Shown here: piece by piece, positions 6,795 through 13,685 of the stretch
Position numbering within the stretch: the first letter of the stretch is position 1
How the letters are laid out: the number at the start of each line of letters is the position of its first letter
NCBI GenBank assembly: GCA_964633205.1
Contig: CAZWFN010000157.1
Span: 1-13,685, forward strand
DNA length: 13,685 nucleotides
Source: CAYVQE01 sp964633205
GTDB taxonomy: Bacteria; Myxococcota; B64-G9
Direction of reading: 5' to 3'
Notes under the pieces: model-generated
Seen by the model: the letters and a program-made list of their open reading frames with translations, nothing else
Databases searched by the model: none
Told to the model about the DNA's origin: nothing
Made by a program: the position numbers and the translations under genes

Positions 6795-7880
6795 ATGTCG
6801 GATCGAATGATCGAGCAGTTCATGGAGATGGTGCGCATCGACTCCGAGTCGGGCGAGGAGCAGGCCATGATGGAGTACCTGCTCGAGGCGATCCCGGCCG
6901 CCGGCGGTTGGGCGCAGCAGGACGACTACGGCAACTTGATCGGCCGCTTCGAACAGAAGGGCTGCAGCGGCAAGCCGCCGGTGCTGCTGTCCTGCCACGC
7001 CGACACGGTCAAGCCGGGCCGCGGCATCGAGCCGGTGCTGGCCGACGGGGTGATCCGCTCGGCCGGCGACACCATCCTGGGCGCCGACGACAAGGCCGGC
7101 ATCGCCGAGGTGCTCGAGGTGCTGCGCTCGGCCCCGGTCTACCCGCCGGTGGAGCTGGCCATCAGCCGGCAGGAGGAGGTGGGCCTGCTGGGGGTCAAGC
7201 AGCTCGACTTCGCGCGGCTGAGCGCCAAGCGCGGTTTTCTGGTCGACAACGACACCCTGGAGACCATCGTCATCGGCGGGCCGTCGTACTTCACCCTCGA
7301 CGCCACCGTCCACGGCAAGTCGGCCCATGCCGGCATGGAGCCGGAGAAGGGCATCAACGCCATCCAGGCCGCGGCCCGGGCCATCGCCGCGCTGCGGCTG
7401 GGCCGGTTGGACGAACAGACCACCGCCAACGTGGGCGTGATCGAGGGCGGCCTGATCCGCAACGGCGTGCCCGATCGGGCCAGCTTTCTGGCCGAGTGCC
7501 GCTGCGCCGTGCATGAACGGGCCCAGACGCTGGCCGACGAGATGAGCGCCACCATCCGCCGCGAGGTCGAGGCGGCCGGCGCCCGGCTGGAGCTCGAGGT
7601 CGACAACCTGTGCCGGGCGGTCAGCATCGCGCCCGACGCCTGGACGGTGCGCATCGCTGAGCAGGCCCTGGCCAACGTGGGTGTCGCGGCCGAGACCGTG
7701 TTCATCACCGGCTTCACCGACGCCTCGATCTACAACAACCACGGCATCGAGATGGCGGTGGTGGGCACCGGCGCCCAGAACGAGCACGCCACCGACGAGT
7801 GCATCGCGGTGGCCGACATGATCCGCGCCAAGGACGCCCTGGCCGAGATGCTCCGGCTGTCGGCCGCGGCCGCGGACTGA
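6795..7880 (+). CDS. PepT-like M20 family metallopeptidase
   Basis: A 361-residue cytosolic protein (no signal peptide). It has the M20 di-zinc aminopeptidase layout: S-C-H68-A-D70-T (first metal-binding motif), G-A-D98-D99-K-A-G (bridging Asp region), R-Q-E127-E128-V-G (catalytic Glu and ligand), G-F-T-D309-A-S (ligand) and E-H331-A-T-D (last His ligand). A lid/dimerisation domain lies at about 180-280 and includes G-x-S-A-H-A-G-M-E-P. The motif set and length fit the PepT-like subgroup (as in Bacillus YqjE), predicted to cleave di- or tripeptides. Exact substrate is unknown. All catalytic residues are present, so it should be active. It is a single-gene unit, divergent from the menA-like gene and convergent with the SLC13 gene only 27 bases from its stop. 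No stem-loop terminator was seen between the two stops. Confidence 0.88.
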   Translation: MSDRMIEQFMEMVRIDSESGEEQAMMEYLLEAIPAAGGWAQQDDYGNLIGRFEQKGCSGKPPVLLSCHADTVKPGRGIEPVLADGVIRSAGDTILGADDKAGIAEVLEVLRSAPVYPPVELAISRQEEVGLLGVKQLDFARLSAKRGFLVDNDTLETIVIGGPSYFTLDATVHGKSAHAGMEPEKGINAIQAAARAIAALRLGRLDEQTTANVGVIEGGLIRNGVPDRASFLAECRCAVHERAQTLADEMSATIRREVEAAGARLELEVDNLCRAVSIAPDAWTVRIAEQALANVGVAAETVFITGFTDASIYNNHGIEMAVVGTGAQNEHATDECIAVADMIRAKDALAEMLRLSAAAAD

Positions 7881-7907
7881 AGCGCTCACCGGCCCGACGT
7901 CTCAGTA

Positions 7908-9683
7908 TTACAGCGGCCAGATCCAGGGCACGAACAGACTGGCGACCGCACACACCAGCAGGCTGAGCGGCAGGCCCAATCGGATGAAGTCGCCGAAACG
8001 GTAGCCGCCGGGCGCGTAGACCAGCAGGTTGGTCTGGTAGCCGATGGGCGAGGCGAAGCAGGCCGAGGCCCCGAAGCAGATGCCGATCAGAAAGGGGCGC
8101 CCGTCGACGCCCAGCGCGGCCGCGGTCGACAGGGCCACCGGCACCATCAGCACCGCGGTGGCGTTGTTCGACACCACGTGGCTCAGCGCGCTGGTCAGCA
8201 CGATGGTACCGGCCAGCACCCAGTGGGCGCCGGCGCCGCGGAACAGGGATAGAAAACCCGCGGCGTAGAGGTCGGCGGCGCCGGTCTTGCGCAGGGCGGT
8301 GCCCAGGGCGATGGTGCCCACCAGCAGCATCAGCACCTTGACGTCCAGCGCCCGGTAGGCCCCGCGCAGACTGACGCAGCCGGTGGCGATCATGACGAAG
8401 GCGGCCGCCACTGTGGCGCTGGCGATATCGACCACACCGGCGGCCGCCGCGCCGACCATGGCGGCGAAGGTGATGATCGCCACCGGGGCCCGGCGGCGCA
8501 GCTGGATGTGCTGGGCCACCTCCTCGAGCACGATCAGCTCGCCTTGGCCGCGGAAGCGCTGCAGGCAATCGTCCGGACACTGCACCAGCAGAATGTCGCC
8601 GGTGGTCAGATGGCGACCGGCCAGGGCGCGGCCGCTGAAGTGGTGCTGGCCGCGGCGCAGCCCGATGACCTGCAGCCTGGAATCGGCCGTCTGGACCCCG
8701 GCCGCCACGGTCGACCCCACCACCTCCGAGCCCGGCGGCACCACCAGCTCGACGATGGCGGCTCCCTCGCCGAAGGGCCGCGGGGCCTTGCCGGCGGCAT
8801 CGTCCGGCAGCAGCGCCCAGCGGCGATCGAGCAGGTCGACCAGATCCGACGCTGTGGCCTTGCACAGCAGCCGGTCACCGGCCGCCAGGGTGACCCGATC
8901 GGTGTGCGGATCGAGCACCCGCTCGCCACGGATGACCTCGAACAGCTCGACCTCGGCGTGGCTCTCGGCCAGCGCAGCGAGGGCCTCGCGACCGGCCAGG
9001 GGGCTGTCTTCGGGCAGCAGCAGCTCGGAGATGTAACGCGCCTGCTCGCCGCCGCTGGAACAGACCGGAGCGCGGTGCTCGGGCAGCAGGCGCCGCGACA
9101 CCAGCAGCAGATACAGCCCGCCGGCCAATGCCAGCGGCAGGCCCAGGACGCCGAGCTCGAACAGGCCGATCGGCGCGCGGCCTAGCTCGGCGCCCAGATC
9201 GGAGACCACGATGTTGGTCGAGGTGCCGATCAGGGTAGTGGTACCGGCCAGGATGGACATCATCGAGATGGGCAGCAGGTACTTCGAGGGGCTGAGGCCC
9301 CGGCGCGAGCAAAAAGCCAGGAACATGGAGATGAACAGCACCACCACCGGGGTGTTGTTGATGAAGGCCGAGAACAGCCCGGTCAGCACCAGGCTCAGCA
9401 ACAACAGCGGCCGTGGTCGGCCGCGGGTCCACTGGATCATGCGATCGGCCAGCCAGTCCAGCCCGCCGGTGCGCACCAGGGCCCGGCTGACGATCAGCAG
9501 CGCGGCGATGGTGATCGGCGCCGGGTTGGCGAAGCCGGCCAGCGCCTCGGCCGGCTCCAGCAGACCGCTGAGCATCAACACCGCCAGCGTGCCCAGCGCC
9601 ACCAGATCGACCGGCGCCTTCTCGCTGACCAGCAACACCACGACCACCACCAGGATGATGGATACGCCGATGATCTCGAGCAT
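7908..9683 (-). CDS. SLC13/DASS-family permease with two RCK_C (TrkA-C) domains
   Basis: A 591-residue inner-membrane transporter. The N-terminal membrane half (about 1-200) contains S-A-F-I-N109-N110-T-P and G-T-S-T-N158-I-V. A cytoplasmic insert follows with two RCK_C-like domains at about 215-288 and 305-385 (each with the A-G-D-R/T-G-D-I-L-L pattern). The second membrane half (about 398-591) has S-H-V-V-S-N-N-A-T-A and G-Y-Q-T-N552-L-L-V-Y. This split arrangement is typical of the YfbS-like SLC13 'anion permease' group, usually Na-coupled transporters of sulfate or dicarboxylates. The RCK_C domains suggest ligand gating; substrate cannot be read from the sequence. I chose the ATG at 9681-9683, preceded directly by GGGGTGATC. 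A TTG five codons earlier overlaps the OMP gene's stop and is less likely. It lies 11 bases after the OMP85 gene and is the last gene of that cluster. Confidence 0.88.
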   Translation of the reverse strand: MLEIIGVSIILVVVVVLLVSEKAPVDLVALGTLAVLMLSGLLEPAEALAGFANPAPITIAALLIVSRALVRTGGLDWLADRMIQWTRGRPRPLLLLSLVLTGLFSAFINNTPVVVLFISMFLAFCSRRGLSPSKYLLPISMMSILAGTTTLIGTSTNIVVSDLGAELGRAPIGLFELGVLGLPLALAGGLYLLLVSRRLLPEHRAPVCSSGGEQARYISELLLPEDSPLAGREALAALAESHAEVELFEVIRGERVLDPHTDRVTLAAGDRLLCKATASDLVDLLDRRWALLPDDAAGKAPRPFGEGAAIVELVVPPGSEVVGSTVAAGVQTADSRLQVIGLRRGQHHFSGRALAGRHLTTGDILLVQCPDDCLQRFRGQGELIVLEEVAQHIQLRRRAPVAIITFAAMVGAAAAGVVDIASATVAAAFVMIATGCVSLRGAYRALDVKVLMLLVGTIALGTALRKTGAADLYAAGFLSLFRGAGAHWVLAGTIVLTSALSHVVSNNATAVLMVPVALSTAAALGVDGRPFLIGICFGASACFASPIGYQTNLLVYAPGGYRFGDFIRLGLPLSLLVCAVASLFVPWIWPL

Positions 9684-9692
9684 GATCACCCC
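9684..9692 (-). promoter_or_regulatory. Ribosome binding site deciding the permease start
   Basis: On the minus strand GGGGTGATC abuts the ATG. It pairs well with the usual 16S 3' end (GATCACCTCC), favouring the ATG at 9683 over the upstream TTG at 9698. Confidence 0.6.
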
Positions 9693-9694
9693 GT

Positions 9695-11515
9695 TCAAAA
9701 CGCCTGCTGGTAGGCGATGGACACCCAGTCGATCACCCGGTCGTGGAAATCGGCACCCAGCGGGATGCCCAGATCGAGGCGCAGGGTGCCGCGGTCGAAC
9801 TGAGGAAACAGGCCGCGCAGGCCCAGGCCCACGGCTTGGTGGTAACGAAAATCGTCGTCGGGTCCGAAGCCGTAGGCGTCACCGCCGTCGTAGAAGACCA
9901 CGAAGCCCAGGTGCAGGGTGTAGATCACCCAGGGCGCCGAGCGGAACTCGACGTTGAGGTTGAGCAGGCGCTCGCCGACGGCGAAGCCGGAGATGAAGCC
10001 GCGCAGGGTGCTGTCGCCGCCCAGGCTGAAACGCGAGCGGCTGCGGCTGTGCTGCAGGTAGGCGTAGCGCAAGCGCACCAGCAGCCGCCCGATGCCCCAC
10101 AGGCTGGGGCTGACATTTTCGATCTGCACCTCGTAGCGCTGGTCGATCCAGCCGGTGTCCACGTCCTGCAGGCCGTGATCGGGCATGTAGCGCGCCCCGG
10201 CCTGGGCGGCCAGCGACAGCAGGTCGTCGCCGAAAGCCAGCCGGTAGCTCAACGACAGGTCCAACCGCAACGACTCCTGGGAGAAGCCGAAGGCCTGGCT
10301 GGCCCAGTCGATGTCCAGCGCCAGGCTGGGGCCGAGCCGAAAGTCCTCGGTCAGGCCCAGCGTCTGCACGTTGTGCATGCGCTGGTAGCGGGCCTCGAAG
10401 AAGCGCACCCCGGCGGTGAGCGAGCCGGCCCGGTCGTCCTCTGGCAAGGCCGCCCGCTCGTAGGCGCTCCGCACCGCGCCCGGCAGCAGTTTGAAGCCGT
10501 CCGTCAGCGCGTAGCTGTGCGCGCGCAGGCGATAGCCGAGACTGAGGTTGGTCTTGTAGTGCTGGCCGAACGAGCGCAGCAGCCCGGCGCTGAAGTCGTA
10601 ACGCTGGTGGCGGTACATCTCGGGCAGCCGGTAGACGGTCTGGCCGGCGGTGACCTCCAGCAAGCGGGCACCGGCGCCCTGGTAGTAGCGATCGATGCCC
10701 AGGTCGAAGGCCAGCTGGACCCAGAAGCCCCAGCGGGCGTCGAGCGCGTACAGCGGCCGCGACAGCTGCACGTTGCCCCAGCCGCCCTCGACCTCGCCGC
10801 TGTGGTGGTTGATGCGCAGCGCCGCCGACTCGCTCAGCGCCAGCCGGGTGCCGAACAGCCGCGGCACGCGGTAGATCTGGCCCACGGCCTGGACGTCGCG
10901 GTCGATATAGAAGTGCAGGCTGAGCTGCTGGTTGAGCCCCAGCAGGTTCTGCTCCGACGGGGTGACGTAGAAATAATTGAACTGGCCGCCGCCGAAGTTG
11001 CCGTTGGAGTTGAGCCGGATGCTCCACAGGTCCTTGGTGATGACCACCACCACCAGCTCGCCGCCGTCTTCGGGCCGGGCGGCGACGATGCGCACGGTGG
11101 CGAACAGCGACGGCAGGCCGCGCAGGTTGCGCGCGCTCTCGCGCACCAGGCGCGGCTCGTAGGCTTCACCGGCGGCGAACAGCAGCTCCTGGCGCACGAT
11201 GTGCTCGCGGGTGACCACGTGGAACAGGTTGACGAAGTCGGGCCAGGGGTCGGAGGGCTCGATGATGGGGAAACGCACCACTTCCACCCGTGCGATGGTC
11301 TCGCCAGCGGGATGGTCGGCGCGCTGCAGGCCCAGATCCTCCAGGGCGCGCTGGATCAGTGCGCGCTCGTAGATCTCCTTTTCGCTCAGGTCGGATCCGG
11401 CCGGGGCTTGTTCGCCCGCCCGCGAGAATGGGGCGGCCGCCGCCAGGATCAGGATCGGGATCAGCAGCACCCGCGAGCGCGGATGACCGGCGCAGCCCGC
11501 AGCCAAGCCGATCAA
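9695..11515 (-). CDS. OMP85/BamA-TamA-like outer-membrane beta-barrel with a single POTRA-like region
   Basis: A 606-residue protein with a probable signal peptide (Arg-containing n-region, hydrophobic residues about 16-30, cleavage near S-R-A). Residues about 72-168 form one POTRA-like domain ending in E-L-V-V-V-V-I-T. The rest is alternating beta-strand sequence rich in Tyr, Phe, Arg and Leu, with the OMP85 motif G-G-D-S-T-L-R506-G-F508 and a C-terminal Phe, the usual outer-membrane barrel end signal. Family members insert or secrete outer-membrane proteins or lipids. With one POTRA rather than BamA's five it is not the housekeeping BamA, and its cargo is unknown. The start is uncertain: TTG at 11515 lies 7 bases after the dksA-like stop with no clear ribosome site, and TTG at codon 4 or GTG at codon 16 are alternatives that still leave a hydrophobic signal. 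The permease gene follows after 11 bases. Confidence 0.82.
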   Translation of the reverse strand: MIGLAAGCAGHPRSRVLLIPILILAAAAPFSRAGEQAPAGSDLSEKEIYERALIQRALEDLGLQRADHPAGETIARVEVVRFPIIEPSDPWPDFVNLFHVVTREHIVRQELLFAAGEAYEPRLVRESARNLRGLPSLFATVRIVAARPEDGGELVVVVITKDLWSIRLNSNGNFGGGQFNYFYVTPSEQNLLGLNQQLSLHFYIDRDVQAVGQIYRVPRLFGTRLALSESAALRINHHSGEVEGGWGNVQLSRPLYALDARWGFWVQLAFDLGIDRYYQGAGARLLEVTAGQTVYRLPEMYRHQRYDFSAGLLRSFGQHYKTNLSLGYRLRAHSYALTDGFKLLPGAVRSAYERAALPEDDRAGSLTAGVRFFEARYQRMHNVQTLGLTEDFRLGPSLALDIDWASQAFGFSQESLRLDLSLSYRLAFGDDLLSLAAQAGARYMPDHGLQDVDTGWIDQRYEVQIENVSPSLWGIGRLLVRLRYAYLQHSRSRSRFSLGGDSTLRGFISGFAVGERLLNLNVEFRSAPWVIYTLHLGFVVFYDGGDAYGFGPDDDFRYHQAVGLGLRGLFPQFDRGTLRLDLGIPLGADFHDRVIDWVSIAYQQAF

Positions 11516-11522
11516 GGCCGAA

Positions 11523-11933
11523 TCACCGGCCCGGTCGCAGGGTGGACTGCTCGCGCTGCTGGCGCTCGAGCTCTTCCTTGTGGGTCACCGAGTAGCGGGC
11601 CCAGGGACGCGCCTTGAGCCGGGCGTAGCCGATCGGCTCCATGGTCCCCTCGCACAGCCCATACTCGTCGCTTTCGAACTTCTTCAAGGCGCGGTCGATC
11701 TCACGCAGCAGCTTGACCTCTTTGTCCAGGATACGCAGCGATACGTCCTGGTGTTGCCCAGCGGCCGCCTGCTCGAGCTCCTCGATGATCTCGCTCGGAT
11801 CGATGGAGGAGTCCCGGTGGCGCCGCTCGACAATGGTGCGCCGGACATCGGCCTGCTTCTCCTGCAACAGCTTCTTCAGCTCCTTGAGCTGGGTCTGGGT
11901 CAAACCGTTGACGGTGTTCTTTCTCGCCGCCAT
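11523..11933 (-). CDS. DksA/TraR-family regulator lacking the Cys4 zinc site
   Basis: A 136-residue protein aligning without gaps to the second half of E. coli DksA. A long coiled coil (about 12-90) is followed by Y-G-L-C94-E-G-T97, then R-L-K-A-R-P and Y-S115-V-T-H118-K. DksA family proteins bind RNA polymerase through the secondary channel and, with ppGpp, reset transcription in stress. The four zinc cysteines of DksA (114, 117, 135, 138) correspond here to Cys94, Thr97, Ser115 and His118, so zinc binding is probably lost, as in the zinc-independent DksA2 type. The coiled-coil tip D-x-x-D-x-A corresponds to E51-x-x-E54-x-A56, a conservative change suggesting polymerase action is retained. 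The ATG at 11931-11933 has AAAGGAG upstream. It is the first gene of the minus-strand cluster with the OMP85 and SLC13 genes (gaps 7 and 11 bases) and divergent from nrdD. Confidence 0.87.
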   Translation of the reverse strand: MAARKNTVNGLTQTQLKELKKLLQEKQADVRRTIVERRHRDSSIDPSEIIEELEQAAAGQHQDVSLRILDKEVKLLREIDRALKKFESDEYGLCEGTMEPIGYARLKARPWARYSVTHKEELERQQREQSTLRPGR

Positions 11934-11976
11934 GGGGGCTCCTTTCCACCCTCAATGAGATTCCACCGAGTCCTAA

Positions 11977-12006
11977 AAGATACCCTGTTTCGCGGTCGGC
12001 TGCCAA
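11977..12006 (-). promoter_or_regulatory. Candidate promoter of the dksA-like operon
   Basis: On the minus strand TTGGCA (12001-12006, 5 of 6 consensus) is followed after 18 bases by TATCTT (11977-11982, 4 of 6). Initiation near 11970 would leave about 36 untranslated bases containing the AAAGGAG ribosome site. The surrounding bases are clearly more AT-rich than the genes, as expected for a promoter region. Confidence 0.45.
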
Positions 12007-12067
12007 GAAAAATCGAACCGGGACGACCAAGGGCCCGGCCCCATTGCGGTTTTTCCAGAGCCCGGTA

Positions 12068-12083
12068 GCCCTTTATTTGGTAT
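12068..12083 (+). promoter_or_regulatory. Possible distal NrdR operator
   Basis: GCCCTTTATTTGGTAT matches about 10 of 16 positions of the NrdR box pattern acaCwAtATaTwGtgt (pattern from memory). On its own this is weak. It gains support from lying exactly 32 bases upstream of the stronger box, about three helical turns, which is the usual spacing of paired NrdR sites. Its last base touches the -35 element. Confidence 0.45.
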
Positions 12084-12111
12084 TGACTCGAAAACTCGAC
12101 CCCCATATATT
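12083..12111 (+). promoter_or_regulatory. nrdD promoter (sigma-70-type)
   Basis: TTGACT (12083-12088) and TATATT (12106-12111) each match 5 of 6 consensus bases and are separated by the optimal 17 bases. Transcription should start near 12118, giving a leader of about 70 bases before nrdD. It is the best promoter in the window. Between the two boxes the direct repeat ACTCGA occurs at 12086-12091 and 12094-12099. Confidence 0.65.
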
Positions 12112-12115
12112 GTGG
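12100..12115 (+). promoter_or_regulatory. NrdR operator overlapping the nrdD -10 box
   Basis: CCCCCATATATTGTGG matches about 12-13 of 16 positions of the NrdR box and keeps its core A-T-A-T-A-T-T-G-T-G. It covers the -10 box completely, so bound NrdR would block RNA polymerase. NrdR is the ATP/dATP-sensing repressor of ribonucleotide reductase genes; its gene is not in this window. Confidence 0.65.
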
Positions 12116-12188
12116 AGCCTCGGCAAGGGACCAACAACGGGGACGTGAACTGCAAAACCGCATCTCACGCAAGAGAGGATCTGCCTAG

Positions 12189-13685
12189 ATGAAAGCTGCC
12201 GCCCAGCACCAGATCGACCGGATTAGCGACCGCGAGACCCGCCCCGCCTCGCACGCCCCCACCGCGGTGGTCAAGCGCGACGGGCGCCGGTCCGCGTTCG
12301 CGCTGGACCGCATCCGCTCGGCCATCGAGCGGGCCGGCGCCGCCAGCGGCGAGTTCGACGCCGTCGAGGCCGAGCTGCTGACCGCCCAGGTGCTCAAGGT
12401 CCTGTCCTACCGCCACGGCGACGACTCGCCCCACATCGAGACCATCCAGGACGTGGTCGAGCACGTGCTCATCAGCGCCAACCACCTGCACACCGCCCGC
12501 GCCTACATCGCCTACCGCGAGCAGCACGCCCGGCTGCGCGATCAACGCCGGGTGCTGGTCGACGTCGGCCGCACCATCGACGAGTACCTGCAGCGCGAGG
12601 ATTGGCGCATCAATGCCAACGCCAACCAGGGCTACAGCCTGGGCGGGTTGATCCTGAACATCTCCGGCAAGATGGTGGCCAACTACTGGCTGTCCCACGT
12701 CTACCCGCCCGAGGTCGGCGAGGCGCACCGCAACGGCGACTTCCACATCCACGACCTGGACATGCTATGCGGCTACTGCGCCGGCTGGTCGCTGCGCAGC
12801 CTGCTGATGGAGGGCTTCAACGGCGTGCCGGGCAAGGTCGAGGCCCGCGCCCCGCGGCACCTGTCGAGCGCGGTCGGCCAGATGGTCAACTTCCTGGGCA
12901 CGCTGCAGAACGAGTGGGCCGGCGCCCAGGCCTTCAGCTCCTTCGATACCTACCTGGCGCCGCTGGTGCGTCTGGACCGGCTGGACTACGCCGCGGTCAA
13001 GCAGAACATCCAGGAGTTCGTCTACAACCTCAACGTGCCCTCGCGCTGGGGCACCCAGACGCCGTTCACCAACATCACCCTGGACTGGACCTGCCCGGCC
13101 GATCTGCGCGACGAGCAACCGATGATCGACGGCGAGATGATGCCCTTTTGCTACGGCGAGCTGCAGCCCGAGATGGACCTGATCAACCGGGCCTACATCG
13201 AGGTGATGACCCAGGGCGACGCCAAGGGGCGCATCTTCACCTTCCCCATCCCGACCTACAACATCACCCCCGACTTCGCCTGGGATCACCCCAACGCCGC
13301 GCTGCTGTTCGAGATGACGGCCAAGTACGGCCTGCCCTACTTCCAGAACTTCGTCAACTCGGACTTGAGCCCGAACCAGGTGCGCTCCATGTGCTGCCGG
13401 CTGCAGCTCGACCTGCGCGAGCTGCTGCAGCGCGGCAACGGCCTGTTCGGCTCAGCCGAGCAGACCGGCTCCATCGGGGTGGTCACCGTCAACTGCGCCC
13501 GGCTGGGCTACCTGTGCGCCGGCGACACCGAGGCGCTGCGGGACAAGCTCAACCGGCTGCTGGAGCTGGCCCGCACCAGCCTGGAGATCAAGCGCAAGGT
13601 CATCCAGCGCCAGATCGACGCCGGCCTGCTGCCCTACACCAAGCGCTACCTGGGCTCGCTGCGCAACCACTTCGGCACCATCGGG
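12189..13685 (+). CDS. nrdD: Anaerobic (class III) ribonucleoside-triphosphate reductase NrdD, 5' part
   Basis: The first 499 codons, with the frame open at the window end. Residues about 23-115 are an ATP-cone (A-V-V-K-R-D-G-R-R...F...I...I), the allosteric dATP/ATP domain. The class III catalytic barrel follows: N-x-N-A-N-Q-G-Y-S, G-D-F-H-I-H-D-L, N-L-N-V-P-S-R-W-G-T-Q-T-P-F-T-N, F-P-I-P-T-Y-N-I-T, and S-P-N-Q-V-R-S-M-C402-C403-R-L with the conserved cysteines. NrdD reduces NTPs to dNTPs without oxygen, using a glycyl radical made by the radical-SAM activase NrdG. About 200 residues, including the glycyl-radical site and the C-terminal zinc site, lie beyond the edge. The ATG is fixed by an in-frame TAG immediately before it. 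An AGAGAGG ribosome site at 12172-12178 has a rather long spacer. The upstream promoter and NrdR boxes support the assignment. Confidence 0.93.
   Translation, partial: MKAAAQHQIDRISDRETRPASHAPTAVVKRDGRRSAFALDRIRSAIERAGAASGEFDAVEAELLTAQVLKVLSYRHGDDSPHIETIQDVVEHVLISANHLHTARAYIAYREQHARLRDQRRVLVDVGRTIDEYLQREDWRINANANQGYSLGGLILNISGKMVANYWLSHVYPPEVGEAHRNGDFHIHDLDMLCGYCAGWSLRSLLMEGFNGVPGKVEARAPRHLSSAVGQMVNFLGTLQNEWAGAQAFSSFDTYLAPLVRLDRLDYAAVKQNIQEFVYNLNVPSRWGTQTPFTNITLDWTCPADLRDEQPMIDGEMMPFCYGELQPEMDLINRAYIEVMTQGDAKGRIFTFPIPTYNITPDFAWDHPNAALLFEMTAKYGLPYFQNFVNSDLSPNQVRSMCCRLQLDLRELLQRGNGLFGSAEQTGSIGVVTVNCARLGYLCAGDTEALRDKLNRLLELARTSLEIKRKVIQRQIDAGLLPYTKRYLGSLRNHFGTIG

Noticed and set aside
5786..7516. 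A 576-residue plus-strand frame antisense to the prenyltransferase and out of frame with the peptidase
   Set aside because: No recognisable motif or ribosome site; both real genes have family signatures in other frames.
7881..7907. Search for a shared terminator between the convergent peptidase and permease genes
   Set aside because: The 27 bases contain no convincing hairpin or T tract.
9743..11617. A 624-residue plus-strand frame opposite the OMP85 gene
   Set aside because: Gln/Val/Ala-rich shadow of the barrel gene, without signal, motif or ribosome site.
12030..12062. GC-rich inverted bases (GGGCCCGGCCCC) followed by a T run, considered as a terminator
   Set aside because: No stable stem is followed directly by the T run, and it lies between divergent genes where no transcript is expected to end.

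Overview
The window is very GC-rich, gene-dense DNA with short or overlapping junctions. It looks like a chromosomal segment of a deltaproteobacterial or Myxococcota-like organism. That placement is an inference from the base composition, the large Cys-rich/Gly-rich surface lipoprotein with MopE-type 'CDGxDxDCDGxxDE' motifs, the OMP85-family outer-membrane protein (so a Gram-negative envelope) and the class III ribonucleotide reductase (so an organism that can live without oxygen). No tRNA, rRNA, CRISPR array, insertion sequence or phage gene was seen.

Layout. (1) 1-3781, plus strand: the 3' end of a glycine-rich surface protein, then a 1147-residue lipoprotein that starts inside its stop codon. 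The tails of the two are alike, so they form a tandem paralogous pair. (2) 3736-6652, minus strand: a co-directional membrane cluster read leftwards, consisting of a MenA-like prenyltransferase, a CPBP intramembrane protease that starts inside its stop codon (TTGA overlap), and, after a 104-base gap, a YdjM/DUF457-type membrane metal-dependent hydrolase whose 3' end overlaps the lipoprotein gene by 46 bases. (3) 6795-7880, plus strand: a PepT-like M20 peptidase, divergent from the prenyltransferase gene. (4) 7908-11933, minus strand: a tight cluster read leftwards, consisting of a DksA/TraR-family regulator with a degraded zinc site, an OMP85-type barrel, and an SLC13/DASS permease with two RCK_C domains. 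The gaps are only 7 and 11 bases. (5) 12189 to the window end, plus strand: the first 499 codons of nrdD, the anaerobic ribonucleotide reductase, open at the right edge.

The clearest regulatory signal is in the 255-base divergent region between the dksA-like gene and nrdD. A near-consensus sigma-70-type promoter (TTGACT, 17 bases, TATATT) has its -10 box inside a good match to the NrdR operator. A weaker second operator lies 32 bases upstream at the spacing usual for NrdR, so nrdD is very probably NrdR-repressed. The features most likely to be new are the tandem Gly-rich/Cys-rich surface proteins (modular metal-motif repeats, beta-helix start, long polyglycine tail) and the zinc-site-less DksA that heads an envelope-gene operon. 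I saw no complete defence, biosynthetic or mobile system.
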